Assembly (NCBI RefSeq): GCF_020179425.1
Contig: NZ_JAILYM010000006.1
Span: 124,001 to 188,000, forward strand
Direction: 5' to 3'
Source: Novosphingobium percolationis
GTDB taxonomy: Bacteria > Pseudomonadota > Alphaproteobacteria > Sphingomonadales > Sphingomonadaceae
Length of the DNA: 64,000 nucleotides
Shown: positions 15,923-24,447 of the stretch, in pieces
Layout: each line of letters begins with the position of its first letter
How positions within the stretch are numbered: position 1 is the first letter of the stretch
Position numbers and translations under genes: made by a program
The notes under the pieces: model-generated
What the model was told of the DNA's origin: nothing
Seen by the model: the letters and a program-made list of their open reading frames with translations, nothing else
Database searches by the model: none

Positions 15923-17620
15923 TCAGTCCTCGCTCGACACGCGCAGGACTTCCTCCAGCGTGGTCAACCCGCGCCGGGCCTTGTCGATGCCATCGCTGCG
16001 CAAGGTGCCGAAGCCTGCCTTCGCGGCGGCCTGCGCCACCTTGCGCGTATCGGCGCGGTGGAGGATCAGCGCGGCCATGTCGGCGTCGATGCGGATGAAC
16101 TCGAACACCGCCATGCGGCCCGCATAGCCCGTGTGGCGGCACTGTTCGCACCCCACAGGCCGCCAGAACATGCGCCAGCCGTCCTCGAGATCGCCCTTGG
16201 CGACACCGAGCCGGGCCAGAACCGCCTTGTCGGCCTTGTACGGCTCGCGGCAATGCGGGCACAGGCGGCGCACCAGCCGCTGCGCCAGAACGCCGGTCAG
16301 CACGCTCGACAGCAGGAACGGTTCGACCCCCATGTCGAGCAGTCGCGTGACCGCGCCCGCCGCCGTGTTGGTGTGCAGCGTGGACAGGATCATGTGCCCG
16401 GTCAGCGCGGCCTGCACCGCGATCTGCGCGGTCTCGGTGTCGCGGATCTCGCCCACCATCATCACGTCGGGGTCCTGGCGCAGGAACGAGCGCAGCGCCG
16501 AGGAGAAGGTATAGCCGATCGCCGGGTTGACCTGGCTCTGCACCACGCCGGGCAGGCGATATTCGATCGGGTCCTCGATCGTGGTCAGCTTGCGTTCGTG
16601 CGAATTGAGGTGTGCCAGCGCGGCATAGAGCGTCGTTGTCTTGCCCGACCCGGTCGGCCCGGTGACGAGCATGATGCCATGCGGCTGCGTCAGTGCGCCC
16701 AGGAATTGGGCTTCCAGATCAGCGTCAAAGCCCAGGGTCTTGGGATCAAGCGCGAGCTTCGACTTGTCGAGAATGCGCATCACCACGCTCTCGCCGTGGA
16801 TCGATGGCGCGGTCGCCACGCGCAGGTCGATCTCGTGCCCGCGCACGGTCAGGCGCAGGCGGCCATCCTGTGGCAGGCGCTTTTCCGCGATGTTGAGATT
16901 GGCCATCACCTTGATGCGGCTCACCACCGGGGCGCGCATCGCGGCGGGCTTGGGCGGCATCTCGCGCAGCACCCCGTCGACGCGGAAGCGCACCGCCAGC
17001 CGGTCGTCGGCGGGTTCGAGGTGGATGTCCGAGGCGCGCGCATCGACCGCATCGGCGATCAGGCGGTTGACCGCGCGGATCACCGGCGCATCGCTCACCA
17101 GATCCTTGAGGTGTTCGAGATCGGCCTCGTCGATTTCGTCCTCGACGTCCTCCTCGGTCTCGGCGCGGTGGAGGCGGTCGATCCCGGCGTCGATATCGCC
17201 GCCGCGCGCGACGAGGCGCTCGACGGCAAGCCCGGTGGCAAAGGCGATCCCCGCCGCCGCGTCTTCGTCGAGCGGGTTGGCCATCGCCACGCGCACCACG
17301 TCGCCATCGATCGAAAGCGGCAGCGCGCGCCGGTCGCGCAGGAAGGCGTGGCTCAGGTTCGCGATCAGCGGTGCGGTCTCGGGAAAGGTCACGCCATCGA
17401 CCAGTGGCAGGCCGGTCGCGCGCGCCAGCGCCTCGGCCAGCGCGTCCTCCGATATCAGGCCGAGCCGTGTCGCCACCTTGTCGAGCGTCTCGCCCGTTTC
17501 GACCTGCACCAGTTCCGCGCGCGCCAGCGCCTCGTCCGACAAGCCCGTTTCGCACCGCAGCACGGCGGCAAGACCGCTGTGGGCCGCAGGGGCGGTGATG
17601 GGGTCGGCGAGCGAAGACAT
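15923..17620 (-). CDS. gspE: Type II secretion ATPase GspE
   Basis: A 565-residue traffic ATPase. N-terminal N1E/MshEN domain (about 20-140), then the ATPase core with Walker A G-P-T-G-S-G-K-T-T near residue 320, the Asp box E-D-P-I-E-Y, Walker B (D-V-M-M-V-G-E-I-R-D) and His box (T-G-H-M-I-L-S-T-L-H-T). The tetracysteine zinc motif (C-P-H-C and C-E-Q-C) follows. All catalytic elements are intact. ATG 17620 was chosen because homology begins there; in-frame upstream ATGs at 17662 and 17668 add basic non-conserved residues. It is the first gene of an 11-gene minus-strand operon. Confidence 0.95.
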   Translation of the reverse strand: MSSLADPITAPAAHSGLAAVLRCETGLSDEALARAELVQVETGETLDKVATRLGLISEDALAEALARATGLPLVDGVTFPETAPLIANLSHAFLRDRRALPLSIDGDVVRVAMANPLDEDAAAGIAFATGLAVERLVARGGDIDAGIDRLHRAETEEDVEDEIDEADLEHLKDLVSDAPVIRAVNRLIADAVDARASDIHLEPADDRLAVRFRVDGVLREMPPKPAAMRAPVVSRIKVMANLNIAEKRLPQDGRLRLTVRGHEIDLRVATAPSIHGESVVMRILDKSKLALDPKTLGFDADLEAQFLGALTQPHGIMLVTGPTGSGKTTTLYAALAHLNSHERKLTTIEDPIEYRLPGVVQSQVNPAIGYTFSSALRSFLRQDPDVMMVGEIRDTETAQIAVQAALTGHMILSTLHTNTAAGAVTRLLDMGVEPFLLSSVLTGVLAQRLVRRLCPHCREPYKADKAVLARLGVAKGDLEDGWRMFWRPVGCEQCRHTGYAGRMAVFEFIRIDADMAALILHRADTRKVAQAAAKAGFGTLRSDGIDKARRGLTTLEEVLRVSSED

Positions 17621-17925
17621 GGTTGAGACGTGCCCTGGGCGAAAACGGCGAAGCGAAGCCATGCGCATCGCGCCGCCCCCTTCCGGGCGCCCGTTTATGC
17701 GCGTGATGTGACAGAATGATTTCGATTTCGCTTCGATGAAGTCGTGCGCCGTGAATGAAATATGTTGACCAAAAACTGTAATATTCGTTTCAAACCGGAC
17801 CAAAAGGCAGGACTTGCTGTCGAGAGAACCTGTCACAAAACCAATTTCGTCTCAAAAATTACACATTGGGGGACCAATGCCGCGCCGGAGGAATCACGGG
17901 GGCATTTCTTCCATGTGGCGGGGCA
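17621..17925. promoter_or_regulatory. Divergent promoter region between the T2SS and TPS operons
   Basis: This 305-bp gap holds no gene. It is clearly more AT-rich than its surroundings between about 17700 and 17870. It contains the heptamer CTGTCAC on the minus strand (17708-17714, towards gspE) and on the plus strand (17830-17836, towards tpsB). It also contains CTGTAAT-ATTC-GTTTCAA (17776-17793), which has 11-bp periodicity. These resemble Pho-box halves but none is a full match. Both secretion operons would be started from here. Confidence 0.5.
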
Positions 17926-19665
17926 ATGATCATTAACGCACAACCTTGGTCGCGCCGCGCTGCGGTGGTTGCGCCCGCGCTGGCTGTCGCCCTGACGGCG
18001 GCGCCTGCCTGCGCGCAAGAGGCCGCGGCGCCTGTTGCAGCGCAAGATGCGGCGCCCGCCAATGCCGAGCCGGAAGCGTCGGGCAAGTTCACTGTCGATT
18101 CGATCGAGGTTGTGGGCGCAACCGCGCTCAGCGCCGACGAGATCGAAGGCATCGTCTATCGCTACACGGGCGAGGGCCGCACCGCGGCCGACATCGAAGC
18201 CGCGCGCAAGGCCCTGCAGGACGCCTATGCGGCCAAGGGTTATGAAGCCGCCGTCGTCGATATTCCGGCGCAGGACGAAGCCTATGCGCGCGCCGGGATC
18301 GTGCAGATCCGCGTGTCCGAAGCGCCCGTCGGCGAAGTCCGCATCGCCGGCGCGAAGCACCATTCGACGGATGCCTTGCGCGGCCAGCTCCCCGCGATCC
18401 AGCCGGGCAAGCCGCTCAACCTGCGCGCGCTGCAGACCGAGCTGGTGCAGGCCAACCGCATTCCCGACCGGCAGGTCCAGCCGAGCTTCCGCCCGAGCAA
18501 GACCGAAGGCGCGATCGACGTCGAACTGAAGGTCAAGGATCAGCTGCCGTTCCATGGCAGCGTTGAACTGGGCAACGACAACAGCCCGAACACGCATCCG
18601 CTGCGGCTGGCCGCTTCGGCGCGCTACACCAACCTGTGGGGGGCCGGGCACACCGTCTCTGCCTCGTACATCGTCACGCCGCAGGACCGGAAACAGACCG
18701 AGGTCATTTCGGGCTCCTACAACGCGCCGATCCTGGGGTCGCCGTGGTCGCTGGTCCTGTTCGGCTACAAGTCGAACAGCAACATCGCCGCGCTGGGCGG
18801 TACGCAGGTACTGGGCAACGGCTGGCAGGTGGGTGCGCGCGCGATCTACCGCCTGTCGGGCGAACGCGTCGACCAGTCGTTCTCGATCGGCCTTGATTAC
18901 AAGGACTTCAAGCAGGATATCGTCATCGCGTCGAAGGTCGCGAACAAGGCGCCGATCCGCTACATCCCGGCGGTGCTGGGTTATTCGTGGTCCTATGCGG
19001 GCGACAAGTCGCAGTTCGACGTCAACCTCAACGCCACCTTCGGCCTGCGCGTGGTCAAGCGACTGGAATGCACCGATCTTGCCGGTTCGACCTGCACGTC
19101 GGTCGAGGACCAGTTCACGATCAAGGACTATAACGCGCGCGAGAACTTCACGCACGTCAACGCCGACATCAGCGCCACGCGCCTGATTGCCGACGACGTC
19201 AGCCTGATCGTCAAACTGGCGGGGCAATATGCCGACAGTCACCTCGTTTCGAACGAGCAGTTCGGCATCGGCGGTGAATCGACCGTGCGCGGCTACTTCC
19301 AGTCGCAGGCCGTCGGCGATCGCGGCATTGCCGCGACCTTGCAGGTCGATGGGCCCTCGCTGGCAACATACCTGCCCGATTTCGTGGGCGAGTTGCGACC
19401 CTTCGTGTTCTTCGACAGCGGCATCGCCAGCCTGATCGACCCGCTGGTCAATCAGGAATCGACGTTCCGCCTCGCCAGCATCGGCGGCGGCATCCGCTAT
19501 CGCCTGTTCAAGCATCTTTCCGGCGGCGTCACGGTGGGCGTGCCGCTTCTGACCAACACCACCACGCGCGCGGGCGACACGGCCACGGGCAGCAGCTTTG
19601 GCGCTCCCGTCACCGGCCGTGCCGGGCACCCGCGTATCACCTTCTCAGCCAGGGGCGAATTCTGA
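17926..19665 (+). CDS. ShlB/FhaC/HecB-family two-partner-secretion transporter (TpsB)
   Basis: A 579-residue outer-membrane protein. Signal peptide ends near A-P-A-C-A-Q; ATG 17926 is used because the signal peptide starts just after it. Two POTRA-type modules (about 50-200; F-T-V-D-S-I-E-V-V-G opens the first, A-P-V-G-E-V-R-I-A-G the second) are followed by a 16-strand barrel with the conserved G-G-E-S-T-V-R-G-Y loop-6 motif near 455-465 and a terminal Phe. TpsB proteins move one large partner across the outer membrane; the only candidate here is the 4363-residue protein five genes downstream. It is the first gene of the operon and is coupled to the next by a TGATG overlap. Confidence 0.92.
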   Translation: MIINAQPWSRRAAVVAPALAVALTAAPACAQEAAAPVAAQDAAPANAEPEASGKFTVDSIEVVGATALSADEIEGIVYRYTGEGRTAADIEAARKALQDAYAAKGYEAAVVDIPAQDEAYARAGIVQIRVSEAPVGEVRIAGAKHHSTDALRGQLPAIQPGKPLNLRALQTELVQANRIPDRQVQPSFRPSKTEGAIDVELKVKDQLPFHGSVELGNDNSPNTHPLRLAASARYTNLWGAGHTVSASYIVTPQDRKQTEVISGSYNAPILGSPWSLVLFGYKSNSNIAALGGTQVLGNGWQVGARAIYRLSGERVDQSFSIGLDYKDFKQDIVIASKVANKAPIRYIPAVLGYSWSYAGDKSQFDVNLNATFGLRVVKRLECTDLAGSTCTSVEDQFTIKDYNARENFTHVNADISATRLIADDVSLIVKLAGQYADSHLVSNEQFGIGGESTVRGYFQSQAVGDRGIAATLQVDGPSLATYLPDFVGELRPFVFFDSGIASLIDPLVNQESTFRLASIGGGIRYRLFKHLSGGVTVGVPLLTNTTTRAGDTATGSSFGAPVTGRAGHPRITFSARGEF

Positions 19666-21434
19666 TGGCGTACACTTTCTTCGGGCGCGAGCGCCGGGCT
19701 CTCAAGAGCCTTGCCGCGCTGCTTTGCCTGTTGATCGCAGGGGTCGCGACCCCCGCTTCGGCCTGGTGGAACAAGGATTGGACCTACCGCAAGGCGGTGA
19801 CCGTCGACACGACCAGCGTCAGCGGTCCGGTCGGTCGCACGCTGGTGCTGGTCCGCCTGCACAACGGCAACTTCACCTTCACCGAATCGCTCGAGAACGG
19901 GGCCGACCTGCGCTTCGTCGATACCGACGACAAGACCCCGCTGGCCTACCACATCGAAGGCTTCGATCCGAAGTCGGGCGTGGCGACGGTGTGGGTTTCG
20001 GTGCCCGTGCTGAACGGCGGCGAAAAGAAGCAGATCTGGCTCTATTTCGGCAACCAGAACGCGCCGGTGGGTGAAGACGCCAAGGGCAGCTTCGATCCCG
20101 ATTACACCGCCGTGTACCACTTCGGCGAAAAGCCGGGCGAGGCCAGCAAGGACGCGACGGCCAACGCCAACAACGCCACCAACGCACCTGCGGGTTCGGA
20201 AGACAGCGCGATCGTGGGCCATGGCGCACACTTCGTCGGGCAGGGCGGCGTGACCATCGCGCCCACCCCGTCGCTGGCGATGACGGCTGGCGCGCCCTTC
20301 ACCTTCACGGCCTGGATCAAGGCCGAGCAGCTTTCGGGCGAGCAGCAGATCCTGGGCCGTGGCCCGCTGTCGATCGGCGTGGCCAACGGCATGCCGTTCG
20401 TCGCGCTGGGCGCGGCCCGCGCCGCCGCGACCGCGCCGGTCAAGCAGAACGACTGGACCCACATCGGTGTCGTCGCCGATGGCCAGACCATCAAGATCTA
20501 CGTCAACGGCGTTGAAGCGGGGGCTGCCTCGGTCGCGCTTCCGGCCATCGATGGCCCGATCATGCTCGGCGGCAACTTCATCGGCTCGATCGACGAAGTG
20601 CGCCTGTCGAAGAGCGCGCGCCCGGCATCGATGATGATGACCATGGCCAATTCCGAAGGCCCAGCCAACAAGGTGGTGGTCGTTGCCGAAAGCGCCGAAA
20701 AGGCGGGCGGCAGCGCCAACGTCATCGGCTTCATCGTCAGCAAGCTCGAACCCGTCGACGCCGTGATCATCGCGCTGTGCATGGTGCTGCTCACGCTCGC
20801 GATCTGGCTGATGGTCGCGAAGACCCGCTACCTCAACGCGGCGGAGAAGGCGAACAGGCAGTTCTTCAAGCGCTTTGCCGAAATGCACGAAAATCTCGTG
20901 CCCGTGGCGGATGTCGCCGGGGTGAGCCAGCCCGAAGCGGCCTACATCACCAAGGCTTCGCCGATCGCGCGGCTCTACAACATCGGCATCGAGGAGCTTG
21001 ACGTGCGCCGCAACGCGCTGGGCGCGCGCCCGCTCTCGGCCGAAGCGATCGAAGCGATGCGCGCCGCGGTCGATGCGCAGTTCGTCGATGAAAACCAGAA
21101 GCTCGACAAGATGATGGTGATCCTGACCATCGCGATCTCGGGCGGTCCCTTCATCGGCCTGCTCGGCACCGTGATCGGCGTCATGACCGTGTTCGGCGGC
21201 GTGGCCATGGCGGGTGACGTGAACGTCAACGCCATTGCGCCGGGTATCGCCGCCGCGCTGCTCGCCACGATTGCGGGCCTTGCCTGCGCCATCCCGTCGC
21301 TGTTCGGCTACAACTACCTCAACGGCCGCATCAGCGCGCTCGCCGACCAGATGCGCGTGTTCATCGACCGCCTCATCACCCGCCTTGCCGAAATGCAGGC
21401 TGATGCCGCCGAAGCGCGGCAGGCTGCGGAATAA
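19665..21434 (+). CDS. DUF2341/LamG-like periplasmic domain fused to a MotA/TolQ/ExbB proton channel
   Basis: A 589-residue fusion. Signal peptide (residues 1-33, ending T-P-A-S-A), then DUF2341 (W-W-N-K-D-W-T-Y-R-K, about 34-140), a LamG/concanavalin-type lectin domain (about 150-335; F-T-F-T-A-W-I-K and D-E-V-R-L-S are typical strands), and a membrane helix near 365-388. The ExbB/TolQ channel domain follows, with two more helices, including G-P-F-I-G-L-L-G-T-V-I-G-V-M-T with the family's conserved Thr. ExbB normally has no large periplasmic domain, so this protein could sense or grip an extracytoplasmic glycan or polypeptide and couple it to proton flow. Its start overlaps tpsB, and exbD follows after 12 bases. 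Confidence 0.9.
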   Translation: MAYTFFGRERRALKSLAALLCLLIAGVATPASAWWNKDWTYRKAVTVDTTSVSGPVGRTLVLVRLHNGNFTFTESLENGADLRFVDTDDKTPLAYHIEGFDPKSGVATVWVSVPVLNGGEKKQIWLYFGNQNAPVGEDAKGSFDPDYTAVYHFGEKPGEASKDATANANNATNAPAGSEDSAIVGHGAHFVGQGGVTIAPTPSLAMTAGAPFTFTAWIKAEQLSGEQQILGRGPLSIGVANGMPFVALGAARAAATAPVKQNDWTHIGVVADGQTIKIYVNGVEAGAASVALPAIDGPIMLGGNFIGSIDEVRLSKSARPASMMMTMANSEGPANKVVVVAESAEKAGGSANVIGFIVSKLEPVDAVIIALCMVLLTLAIWLMVAKTRYLNAAEKANRQFFKRFAEMHENLVPVADVAGVSQPEAAYITKASPIARLYNIGIEELDVRRNALGARPLSAEAIEAMRAAVDAQFVDENQKLDKMMVILTIAISGGPFIGLLGTVIGVMTVFGGVAMAGDVNVNAIAPGIAAALLATIAGLACAIPSLFGYNYLNGRISALADQMRVFIDRLITRLAEMQADAAEARQAAE

Positions 21435-21446
21435 GGAGCGCGTGCG

Positions 21447-21851
21447 ATGCAGGTAGGTGGCGGCCGCAAGGCCTACGACGACATCAACATCACGCCGATG
21501 CTCGATCTGGCATACGTGCTGCTGGTGATCTTCATCCTCATGGCGACGGCCTCGGTGCAGGGCATCAAGGTCGATCTGCCCAAGGCGAGTTCGGCCAAGA
21601 GCCTCGTCCAGCCCAAGACCATAGCCCTGACCGTCAACGATCAGGGCCAGGTCTTCATGGATGCGTTCCCGGTCACGCTGCCCGATCTCGAAACGCGCCT
21701 GCGCAACGCCAAGGCGTCGAACCCGGAAGTGCCGATCGTGCTCAAGGGCGACACCACCACGCAGTACGGCAAGGTGATGGAAGTGCTCGACCTGTGCCGC
21801 AGGCTCGATCTGTCCAAGGTCGGTCTCGTCACCGGCAAGCCCGGCGCCTGA
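21447..21851 (+). CDS. exbD: ExbD/TolR-family biopolymer transport protein
   Basis: A 134-residue protein with one N-terminal membrane helix (M-L-D-L-A-Y-V-L-L-V-I-F-I-L-M) carrying the conserved proton-relay Asp of ExbD/TolR (L-D-L-A), and a periplasmic domain (I-K-V-D-L-P to the end). With the preceding ExbB-type protein it forms a proton-driven stator that energises a TonB-like partner, encoded next. AGGAG lies upstream of the start. Confidence 0.92.
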   Translation: MQVGGGRKAYDDINITPMLDLAYVLLVIFILMATASVQGIKVDLPKASSAKSLVQPKTIALTVNDQGQVFMDAFPVTLPDLETRLRNAKASNPEVPIVLKGDTTTQYGKVMEVLDLCRRLDLSKVGLVTGKPGA

Positions 21852-21861
21852 CGGACCTGAC

Positions 21862-22599
21862 GTGACCACCACAACCCCTTCCGCGCCGCCCCCGCAAGGG
21901 AAGAACGACGGGTTCGATCCCGATGCCGGGCCGTCGCTGCTGTCGCGGCTGCTGCCGGTGGGCGCGATCGTACTCGTCGCGCTTGGCGGCTGGTGGCTCT
22001 ATGGCCAGATCACCGCGACGGGCACGGTGAAGGTCGACAACGAACCGCCCGCGATCAGGGCGGAGATGCTGCCGCCTCCGCCGCCCCCGCCACCGCCACC
22101 TCCGCCGCCGGATACCCCGCCGCCACCGTCGCCCGATCCCAATCCGGCGCCCAATCCCGAACCCGCGCCCGCGCCCGACCAGCCCGCGCCGATGAAGATC
22201 GACGGGCCCGCGCAGGCCGGCACCGATTCCTATGGCATGAGCTCGGGCAAGGGCGGTGGCATGGGCGCAGTCGGCGGCACCGGCACGTGCGTCGGCCCCA
22301 CCTGCGGCGGCGGTTCGCCGATCGCGACGGGCTTCTACACGCGCTACCTGTCGGGCGCGCTGCAGGACCGCATCCAGGACAACGACAAGGTCAACCGCCA
22401 GATCTTCACCGCCGATTTCTCGGTGTGGATCAACGCGTCGGGCCAGGTCACGCGCGCCGAACTGCTGCGTTCCAGCGGCAACGGCAAGCGCGACCAGTTG
22501 CTGCTCGCCATCCTGCAGGGCGTGCGCGGCCTCGATGCGCCGCCTTCGGCCCTGCGCTTTCCGCAAAAGATCACCGTGAGGGGCAGCCGTGGCTTCTGA
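21862..22599 (+). CDS. TonB-like energy-transducing protein
   Basis: A 245-residue protein from GTG 21862. One membrane anchor (about 28-50), a run of 13 prolines followed by a Pro/Asp/Glu/Ala rod (about 70-110), a Gly-rich hinge with a C-V-G-P-T-C pair near 140, and a C-terminal TonB/TolA-like alpha/beta domain (V-W-I-N-A-S-G-Q-V-T-R-A-E-L). TonB carries the energy of ExbBD to outer-membrane proteins. No TonB-dependent receptor is in this operon, so its target may be the TpsB, the porin or the exported giant. The Cys pair is unusual for TonB. Confidence 0.85.
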   Translation: MTTTTPSAPPPQGKNDGFDPDAGPSLLSRLLPVGAIVLVALGGWWLYGQITATGTVKVDNEPPAIRAEMLPPPPPPPPPPPPPDTPPPPSPDPNPAPNPEPAPAPDQPAPMKIDGPAQAGTDSYGMSSGKGGGMGAVGGTGTCVGPTCGGGSPIATGFYTRYLSGALQDRIQDNDKVNRQIFTADFSVWINASGQVTRAELLRSSGNGKRDQLLLAILQGVRGLDAPPSALRFPQKITVRGSRGF

Positions 22600-22642
22600 C
22601 CCGGCAACCCCCACGGCCAAAACGAACAACCGGAGTTTTCCG

Positions 22643-24418
22643 ATGCGTAGCACGCTTCACCGTTCCACCGCGCTGGCCCTGAGCATCGCGGGCCTTTTCG
22701 CCGCTGTGCCCGCTTTCGCGCAGGCCGATGCCGCCGCCAGCGCAGGCCAGCCTGCCGCGGCCGCCGCGCCGTCGCCCGATGCGATGACCAACCTCATCCG
22801 CCTGCTGGTGGCCAAGGGCACGCTCAGCCAGGCCGATGGCGATGCGCTGCTGGGTCAGGCGCAGGCCGAGGCCGCTGCCGCGCGGGCTGCGATTCCCGTT
22901 CCGCCGCCGCCCCCGCCGCCGGGCGCGGTGCGCGTCGCCCACGTGCCCGAAGCGGTGCGCGCGCAGATCCGCGACGAGATCCGCCAGGAAATCATGGCGC
23001 AGGCCGCGACCGAAGGCTGGGTGACCAAGGGCCAGGCCGCGCCCGAATGGACGCGCAAGGTGCGCCTGTACGGCGACGTGCGCGTGCGTTCGCAGTCTGA
23101 CCTCTATTCGAAGCTGAATTCGCCCTACCTCATTGACTTCGCCAGCCTGAACGCGAACGGTCCGACCCCGCTTACGACGGCTGCGGATCTGGCCAACGTC
23201 ACCAAGATCAACAGTACGCAAGATCGCGTCAACCGCCTGCGGCTGCGCGCGCGCCTCGGCATCGAGGCCAACGTGCTCGAAGGCGTGACCGTCGGCGCAA
23301 TGGTCGGCACGGGCGACGATAACAGCCCGATCACCGAGAACGTCAGCCTTGGCGGCGGTCTCGCCAAGCGCGACCTGTGGCTCGATACCGCGTTCATCAA
23401 GCTTCAGCCCAAGTCGTGGGCCACGCTCACCTTCGGGCGCTTCGAGAACCCGTTCAACACCACCGAAATGCTCTACGACGCCGACCTGCGCTTCGATGGC
23501 GTGGCAGCAAAGCTCGCCTACGACGGCGTGACGGGCAATGGTTCGAGCGTGAGCCTGACCGGCGGGGCCTTCCCGATCGACTACGGCAATTCGAACTTCC
23601 CCAACATCTCGATCGACAAGCAGCGTTACCCGAGCAAGTGGCTGTTCGCGGGCGAACTCGCCTACAAGGGTGAGGTTGCCGACGGCCTGTCGGTCCGCGC
23701 CAGCGCCGGGTTCCACAGCTTCAAGAACGTGCAGGGCAAGCTTTCGCAGCCCTGCAACATGGACTTTGGCAACTTCTGCTCGACCGATGGCCTGACGCCG
23801 CTTTCGCTGCGCAAGGGCAACACCGTCTTCACCATGCGCAACCACGTGACCAATTCCACGGGGATCTATCCGCAGGTGTTCGGGCTGAAGTTCGATTACG
23901 ACATCCTCGACCTCAACCTCGCCGCCACGGCGAAGGTGTCGGACGAGGTTTCGGCGCGCCTGTCGGGCAACTACGTCAAGAACCTCGGTTTCCACCGCAA
24001 GGACATCTGCGGCGGCGAGTTCGACACTGCCGCGGCGACGCTGCTCGAACCCTACAACAACTACGGCACCGACGGGAACGGGCTGCACATCTGCACCAAG
24101 ACCAATCCCGCCAGCTTCATCGGCGGCAACACCGCGTGGCTGGTCAACGCCCGCCTCGGCCACGATGTGGTCGACAAGCAGGGTTCGTGGTCGGCCTTCG
24201 CCGAATACCGCTACGTCGAAAGCGACGCGGTGCTCGATGCCTATACCGACAGCGACTTCCACCTCGGCGGCACCAACGCCAAGGGCTACATCCTCGGCGG
24301 CGAATATGGCCTGCGCGATGGTCTGGCCATCGGCGCGCGCTGGCTGAGCTCGAACGAGATCGCGGGCGAACGCCTCGCGATCGACGTGCTCCAGATCGAC
24401 CTGCGCGCGCGCTTCTGA
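22643..24418 (+). CDS. Putative outer-membrane porin (Porin_5-type)
   Basis: A 591-residue precursor. ATG 22643 is chosen over the in-frame GTG 22589 because GGAG lies 7 bases upstream and the signal peptide (A-L-A-L-S-I-A-G-L-F-A-A-V-P-A-F-A-Q-A) begins there. A coiled region (about 40-140, with a run of prolines) precedes a barrel: V-R-L-Y-G-D-V-R-V-R, then N-R-L-R-L-R-A-R-L-G, then F-G-R-F-E-N-P-F, ending in R-A-R-F with the terminal Phe that barrels need for insertion. This matches the 'putative porin' family often found near FHA-type exoproteins. It may be a second outer-membrane component of the export route. Confidence 0.82.
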   Translation: MRSTLHRSTALALSIAGLFAAVPAFAQADAAASAGQPAAAAAPSPDAMTNLIRLLVAKGTLSQADGDALLGQAQAEAAAARAAIPVPPPPPPPGAVRVAHVPEAVRAQIRDEIRQEIMAQAATEGWVTKGQAAPEWTRKVRLYGDVRVRSQSDLYSKLNSPYLIDFASLNANGPTPLTTAADLANVTKINSTQDRVNRLRLRARLGIEANVLEGVTVGAMVGTGDDNSPITENVSLGGGLAKRDLWLDTAFIKLQPKSWATLTFGRFENPFNTTEMLYDADLRFDGVAAKLAYDGVTGNGSSVSLTGGAFPIDYGNSNFPNISIDKQRYPSKWLFAGELAYKGEVADGLSVRASAGFHSFKNVQGKLSQPCNMDFGNFCSTDGLTPLSLRKGNTVFTMRNHVTNSTGIYPQVFGLKFDYDILDLNLAATAKVSDEVSARLSGNYVKNLGFHRKDICGGEFDTAAATLLEPYNNYGTDGNGLHICTKTNPASFIGGNTAWLVNARLGHDVVDKQGSWSAFAEYRYVESDAVLDAYTDSDFHLGGTNAKGYILGGEYGLRDGLAIGARWLSSNEIAGERLAIDVLQIDLRARF

Positions 24419-24447
24419 CCTCACGCTTGAACATCAGGGACCACGCC

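Noticed and set aside
14699..17626. Plus-strand open frame of 975 codons across gspF and gspE
   Set aside because: It lies opposite two fully recognisable T2SS genes and has His/Arg/Gln-rich shadow composition.
17817..17836. CTGTCGA and CTGTCAC upstream of tpsB as a full Pho box
   Set aside because: The two units are 13 bases apart rather than 11. I keep only the single CTGTCAC as an observation.
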